Part shown: piece after piece, positions 7,980-10,828 of the stretch
Position numbering within the stretch: position 1 is the first letter of the stretch
Layout: every line of letters begins with the position of its first letter
Notes under the pieces: model-generated
Told to the model about the DNA's origin: nothing
The model's database searches: none
The model's input: the letters and a program-made list of their open reading frames with translations, nothing else
Assembly (NCBI GenBank): GCA_002840115.1
Contig: PGZG01000048.1
Span: 1 to 10,828 of the forward strand
From: Gammaproteobacteria bacterium HGW-Gammaproteobacteria-14
GTDB taxonomy: Bacteria > Pseudomonadota > Gammaproteobacteria > Pseudomonadales > Alcanivoracaceae
Direction: 5' to 3'
DNA length: 10,828 bases
Made by a program: the position numbers and the translations under genes

Positions 7980-7996
7980 CCGTTGAGACTGAAGCG

Positions 7997-8347
7997 ATGA
8001 AAGACAAAAAAGAGCAGCGTCTGCGCAGAGCACTGCGCACCCGGAGCCAGATCAAGAGCCAGGGTGTTGAGCGTCTTTGTGTGTTTCGTACTCCGCGTCA
8101 CATCTACGCCCAGATTATCAGTGCCAGTGGTGACACGGTGCTGGCCTCGGCCTCGACGGTTGAGAAAGATCTGCGTAGTAGTGCAACCGGCAACAGCGAT
8201 GCAGCCGTTGCGGTAGGAAAATTGATTGCCGAGCGTAGTAAAGCAGCGGGCATTGCGCGCGTGGCTTTTGACCGCTCCGGGTTCCGGTATCACGGCCGGG
8301 TTAAAGCGTTGGCTGATGCTGCGCGTGAAAACGGGCTTGAATTCTAA
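7997..8347 (+). CDS. rplR: 50S ribosomal protein L18
   Basis: The product is 116 residues (E. coli 117). The N terminus is strongly basic ([19 protein letters not shown]), and is the part that contacts 5S rRNA in this family. The globular part contains [16 protein letters not shown] and ends with [21 protein letters not shown]18 binds 5S rRNA and, with L5, brings it into the central protuberance. The ribosome-binding site is weak, with TGAG (7984-7987) 9 nt before the ATG. The gene starts 17 nt after rplF. Confidence 0.98.
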   Translation: MKDKKEQRLRRALRTRSQIKSQGVERLCVFRTPRHIYAQIISASGDTVLASASTVEKDLRSSATGNSDAAVAVGKLIAERSKAAGIARVAFDRSGFRYHGRVKALADAARENGLEF

Positions 8348-8358
8348 GGGTACGGGTT

Positions 8359-8856
8359 ATGGCGAAGGTTGATCCCAACGAAGGTCTGCAAGAGAAGCTG
8401 GTTCAGGTGAACCGGGTTGCCAAAGTAGTTAAAGGCGGCCGTATTTTCTCCTTTACTGCTCTGACGGTAGTGGGTGACGGCAATGGTCGCGTCGGCTTCG
8501 GTCGTGGCAAGGCGCGTGAAGTGCCAGCAGCGATTCAGAAGGCGCTTGAGGCGGCACGTCGCAACATGATCCAGGTGGATCTTGCGGGCACCACTCTTCA
8601 GCACCCGATCCGTGCAGGTCATGGCGCCTCCAAGGTGTACATGCAGCCGGCCTCTGATGGTACTGGTGTTATTGCGGGCGGCGCCATGCGCGCTGTTCTT
8701 GAAGTGGCGGGCGTTCAAAACGTTCTGGCCAAGTGCTACGGCTCTACCAATCCGGTAAACGTGGTACGTGCGACTTTTGAAGGTTTGAAGAGCATGTCTT
8801 CGCCTGAGCAGGTTGCAGCCAAGCGCGGCAAGACCGTAGAAGACATTCTGGGCTAA
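8359..8856 (+). CDS. rpsE: 30S ribosomal protein S5
   Basis: The product is 165 residues (E. coli 167). The N-terminal double-stranded-RNA-binding-like domain has [19 protein letters not shown] and [20 protein letters not shown]. The C-terminal domain has [20 protein letters not shown] and [19 protein letters not shown]5 contacts helix 34 and the mRNA entry region and affects decoding accuracy. The VKGGR loop (residues 24-28) is the region where E. coli spectinomycin-resistance changes map, and it looks wild type. AAGGGT (8346-8351) overlaps the rplR stop, 7 nt before the ATG. Confidence 0.98.
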   Translation: MAKVDPNEGLQEKLVQVNRVAKVVKGGRIFSFTALTVVGDGNGRVGFGRGKAREVPAAIQKALEAARRNMIQVDLAGTTLQHPIRAGHGASKVYMQPASDGTGVIAGGAMRAVLEVAGVQNVLAKCYGSTNPVNVVRATFEGLKSMSSPEQVAAKRGKTVEDILG

Positions 8857-8883
8857 GGCCGGAATTACAACGGAAGCAGAACA

Positions 8884-9063
8884 ATGGCGAAGATCAAGGT
8901 AACTCAGACCAAAAGCAGCAACGGTCGTATTGAGTCCCAGAAAGCTACGTTGCGCGGCCTCGGCTTGCGTCGTATTGGTCACACCGTAGAAGTTGAAGAC
9001 ACTCCGTCCGTGCGTGGCATGATCGGCAAGGTCTATTTCATGGTCCAGGTAGAGGGAGCATAA
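8884..9063 (+). CDS. rpmD: 50S ribosomal protein L30
   Basis: This small gene encodes 59 residues, the same length as E. coli L30. It begins [20 protein letters not shown] and contains the family signature [20 protein letters not shown], followed by [19 protein letters not shown]30 is a small alpha/beta protein in domain II-associated regions of the 50S subunit. Its position between rpsE and rplO is the standard one. CGGAAG (8871-8876), 7 nt before the ATG, supports the start. The stop codon TAA is at 9061-9063, and rplO follows after 4 nt. Confidence 0.97.
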   Translation: MAKIKVTQTKSSNGRIESQKATLRGLGLRRIGHTVEVEDTPSVRGMIGKVYFMVQVEGA

Positions 9064-9067
9064 GCTA

Positions 9068-9502
9068 ATGCGTCTTAACGATTTGCGTCCCGCCGCTGGT
9101 TCCAAAACGGCAGCCAAGCGTCTCGGCCGAGGTATCGGTAGCGGTCTCGGCAAAACCGGTGGTCGCGGCCATAAAGGTCAGACCGCACGCTCTGGCGGAA
9201 CCATCAAGCCAGGATTTGAAGGCGGCCAAATGCCGATTCAGCGTCGTCTGCCGAAGTTCGGCTTCACGTCTGCCAAGGCAGGCGTGACTGCTGAGGTGCG
9301 CTTGGGCGAGCTGGCAGCTGTTGAAGGCGATGTGATTGATCTGGCAGCTTTGAAAGCCGCCAATATCGTCCGTCGTGATATGATCCGTGCCCGCGTTATT
9401 TTGCGCGGTGCGATTGATCGCGCTGTCACTGTTCGTGGTTTGGTAGTGACCAAAGGTGCTCGTGCAGCGATTGAAGCTGCCGGCGGCAAGGTCGAGGAGT
9501 AA
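9068..9502 (+). CDS. rplO: 50S ribosomal protein L15
   Basis: The product is 144 residues, the same length as E. coli L15. The extended N-terminal half is rich in glycine and basic residues, with [20 protein letters not shown], and penetrates the 23S rRNA. The C-terminal globular part ends [21 protein letters not shown]15 is a late-assembly 50S protein. GAGGGAG (9052-9058), inside the end of rpmD and 9 nt before the ATG, is a strong ribosome-binding site. The short spacing to rpmD suggests coupled translation. Confidence 0.98.
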   Translation: MRLNDLRPAAGSKTAAKRLGRGIGSGLGKTGGRGHKGQTARSGGTIKPGFEGGQMPIQRRLPKFGFTSAKAGVTAEVRLGELAAVEGDVIDLAALKAANIVRRDMIRARVILRGAIDRAVTVRGLVVTKGARAAIEAAGGKVEE

Positions 9503-9511
9503 TAGCAGATT

Positions 9512-10828
9512 ATGGCCAAGAATCGAGCCCAGAGCCTGCCCAACGGCATGAGTCCTGACAGCTCCGCAACGCGGGAGCTGATGCGCCGTATTGGCTTTCT
9601 GCTGGGTGCGTTGGTTGTATTTCGTATTGGTGCCCATATCCCGGTTCCGGGTATCAACCCGGACCGTTGGGCGGCGATCTTCAGTGACAACCGCGATACC
9701 TTCCTTGGTCTGTTTAACATGTTCTCCGGTGGCGCACTGGAGATGATGAGTATTTTTGCTCTCGGCATCATGCCCTATATTTCCGCGAGCATTGTGATTC
9801 AGCTGATGACGGCGGTAGTGCCGACATTGGAGCAGTTGCGTAAAGAAGGCGAGGCGGGTCGTCGTAAGATTACTCAGTATACGCGCTACTTGACCGTGGT
9901 TCTGGCATTGATCCAGTCCTTTGGTGTCGCTGCAGGCTTGTACAGCCAGGGCGCTACACTAGTGCCGGAAGGTGGCGGCGGTATGGCCTTGGCTTCCTTC
10001 TATTTCGTAGCTGTAACGTCTTTGGTAACAGGTACCGTATTCCTGATGTGGCTTGGTGAGCAGATCACGGAACGTGGTATTGGTAACGGTATTTCGATGC
10101 TGATTTTTGCCGGCATTGTTGTTGGTCTGCCCGGCGCCATTGCAAACCTGTTTGAGTCCGCCCGTCAGGGTGAGATTAACCTGCTGATTATGCTGCTGGT
10201 ATTTGCCATCGCCATCGCTGTGATTTACGGGGTGGTATTTGTTGAGCGTGGCCAGCGGCGGATTACAGTTAACCATGCGCGTCGCCAGGAAGGCCGTAAG
10301 ATTTATGCAGCACAGCAGAGCCATCTGCCGCTGAAAGTGAATATGGCGGGTGTAATCCCGGCTATTTTTGCCAGCTCGATCCTGTTGTTCCCGGCATCGA
10401 TCAGCCAATGGTTCGGTTCCGCAGGTGGAGAAAGCCGTTGGTCCGGCACCCTGCAGACCATCACGGATGCGCTGATGCCTGGCCAACCGTTGTACGTTGT
10501 GCTGTTTACTGCCGGTATCGTGTTCTTCTGCTACTTCTACACGGCGTTGATGTTTAACCCGAAAGATGTGGCGGATAACCTGAAGAAATCAGGCGCCTAT
10601 ATTCCAGGCATCCGTCCGGGTGAACAGTCAGCACGTTATATCGATACTGTGATGGGCAGATTGACACTGATCGGTGCTACCTACATGTCACTGGTTTGTT
10701 TGCTGCCGATTGTTCTTCAGGCGGCCTGGAATGTGCCCTTCTACTTGGGCGGCACGTCCCTGCTGATCGTGGTAGTGGTGGTAATGGACTTCTGGGCGCA
10801 GGTTAATGCTCACCTGATGTCTACGCAG
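9512..10828 (+). CDS. secY: Protein translocase channel subunit SecY (3' end outside window)
   Basis: 439 codons are open to the right edge. E. coli SecY is 443 residues and this one runs longer, so only about 10-15 C-terminal residues are missing. SecY is the inner-membrane channel of SecYEG that exports and inserts proteins with SecA or the ribosome. Ten hydrophobic segments can be followed from [20 protein letters not shown] (TM1) to [15 protein letters not shown] (TM10). The plug region FNMFSGGAL (68-76), [20 protein letters not shown] (TM2), RGIGNGIS (188-195) and the cytoplasmic VERGQRR (244-250) are present. Arg368 in PGIRPGEQ corresponds to E. coli Arg357, essential for SecA-driven export. 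The N terminus and the periplasmic loop between TM7 and TM8 are each slightly longer than in E. coli. GAGGAG (9494-9499) lies 12 nt before the ATG, a rather wide spacing. Confidence 0.98.
   Translation, partial: MAKNRAQSLPNGMSPDSSATRELMRRIGFLLGALVVFRIGAHIPVPGINPDRWAAIFSDNRDTFLGLFNMFSGGALEMMSIFALGIMPYISASIVIQLMTAVVPTLEQLRKEGEAGRRKITQYTRYLTVVLALIQSFGVAAGLYSQGATLVPEGGGGMALASFYFVAVTSLVTGTVFLMWLGEQITERGIGNGISMLIFAGIVVGLPGAIANLFESARQGEINLLIMLLVFAIAIAVIYGVVFVERGQRRITVNHARRQEGRKIYAAQQSHLPLKVNMAGVIPAIFASSILLFPASISQWFGSAGGESRWSGTLQTITDALMPGQPLYVVLFTAGIVFFCYFYTALMFNPKDVADNLKKSGAYIPGIRPGEQSARYIDTVMGRLTLIGATYMSLVCLLPIVLQAAWNVPFYLGGTSLLIVVVVVMDFWAQVNAHLMSTQ

Noticed and set aside
8344..9153. Open frame of 269 codons on the - strand, opposite rpsE, rpmD and rplO.
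   Set aside because: It is opposite three conserved genes and its composition looks like reverse-complemented ribosomal-protein codons.

Overview
The window is a ribosomal-protein gene array of a gammaproteobacterium: the end of tuf, then the complete S10 operon (rpsJ to rpsQ), then the spc operon from rplN into secY, which runs off the right edge a few codons before its expected stop. Every complete gene is on the + strand, and all encoded proteins match their Escherichia coli counterparts closely in length and in diagnostic residues. The tuf-rpsJ junction, the E. coli-like order including rpmC and rpsQ, the zinc-free S14 and the E. coli-like sequences of L3, L4, S3 and SecY point to a Gammaproteobacterium outside the enteric group. 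The genus cannot be fixed by eye.

Layout. (1) 2-142: last 46 codons of tuf. (2) 143-349: a dense control region. It holds an intrinsic terminator for tuf, a sigma70-type promoter whose -35 box lies inside that terminator and whose -10 is a perfect TATAAT with a GC-rich discriminator, a leader of about 150 nt with several hairpins including a terminator-like one with seven Ts, and a 6-bp hairpin with the rpsJ start codon in its loop. (3) 350-5373: rpsJ, rplC, rplD, rplW, rplB, rpsS, rplV, rpsC, rplP, rpmC, rpsQ. (4) 5422-10828: rplN, rplX, rplE, rpsN, rpsH, rplF, rplR, rpsE, rpmD, rplO, secY.

How it works together. The genes encode large- and small-subunit proteins, plus the translocon channel SecY that docks on the finished ribosome. 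Most spacers are 2-35 nt and one junction overlaps by 4 nt, so co-transcription and translational coupling are expected. The S10 leader resembles the E. coli arrangement in which free L4 (rplD, in the same operon) causes early termination and blocks translation. In E. coli S8 (rpsH) plays a similar role for the spc operon. Only two internal spacers exceed 40 nt (rpsJ-rplC and rpsQ-rplN), and each holds a GC-rich hairpin without a T tract.

No mobile element, CRISPR array, tRNA, rRNA gene or accessory system was seen, and there is no gene-free stretch longer than 300 bases. I found no previously undescribed system. The interest lies in RNA-level control, chiefly at 143-358.
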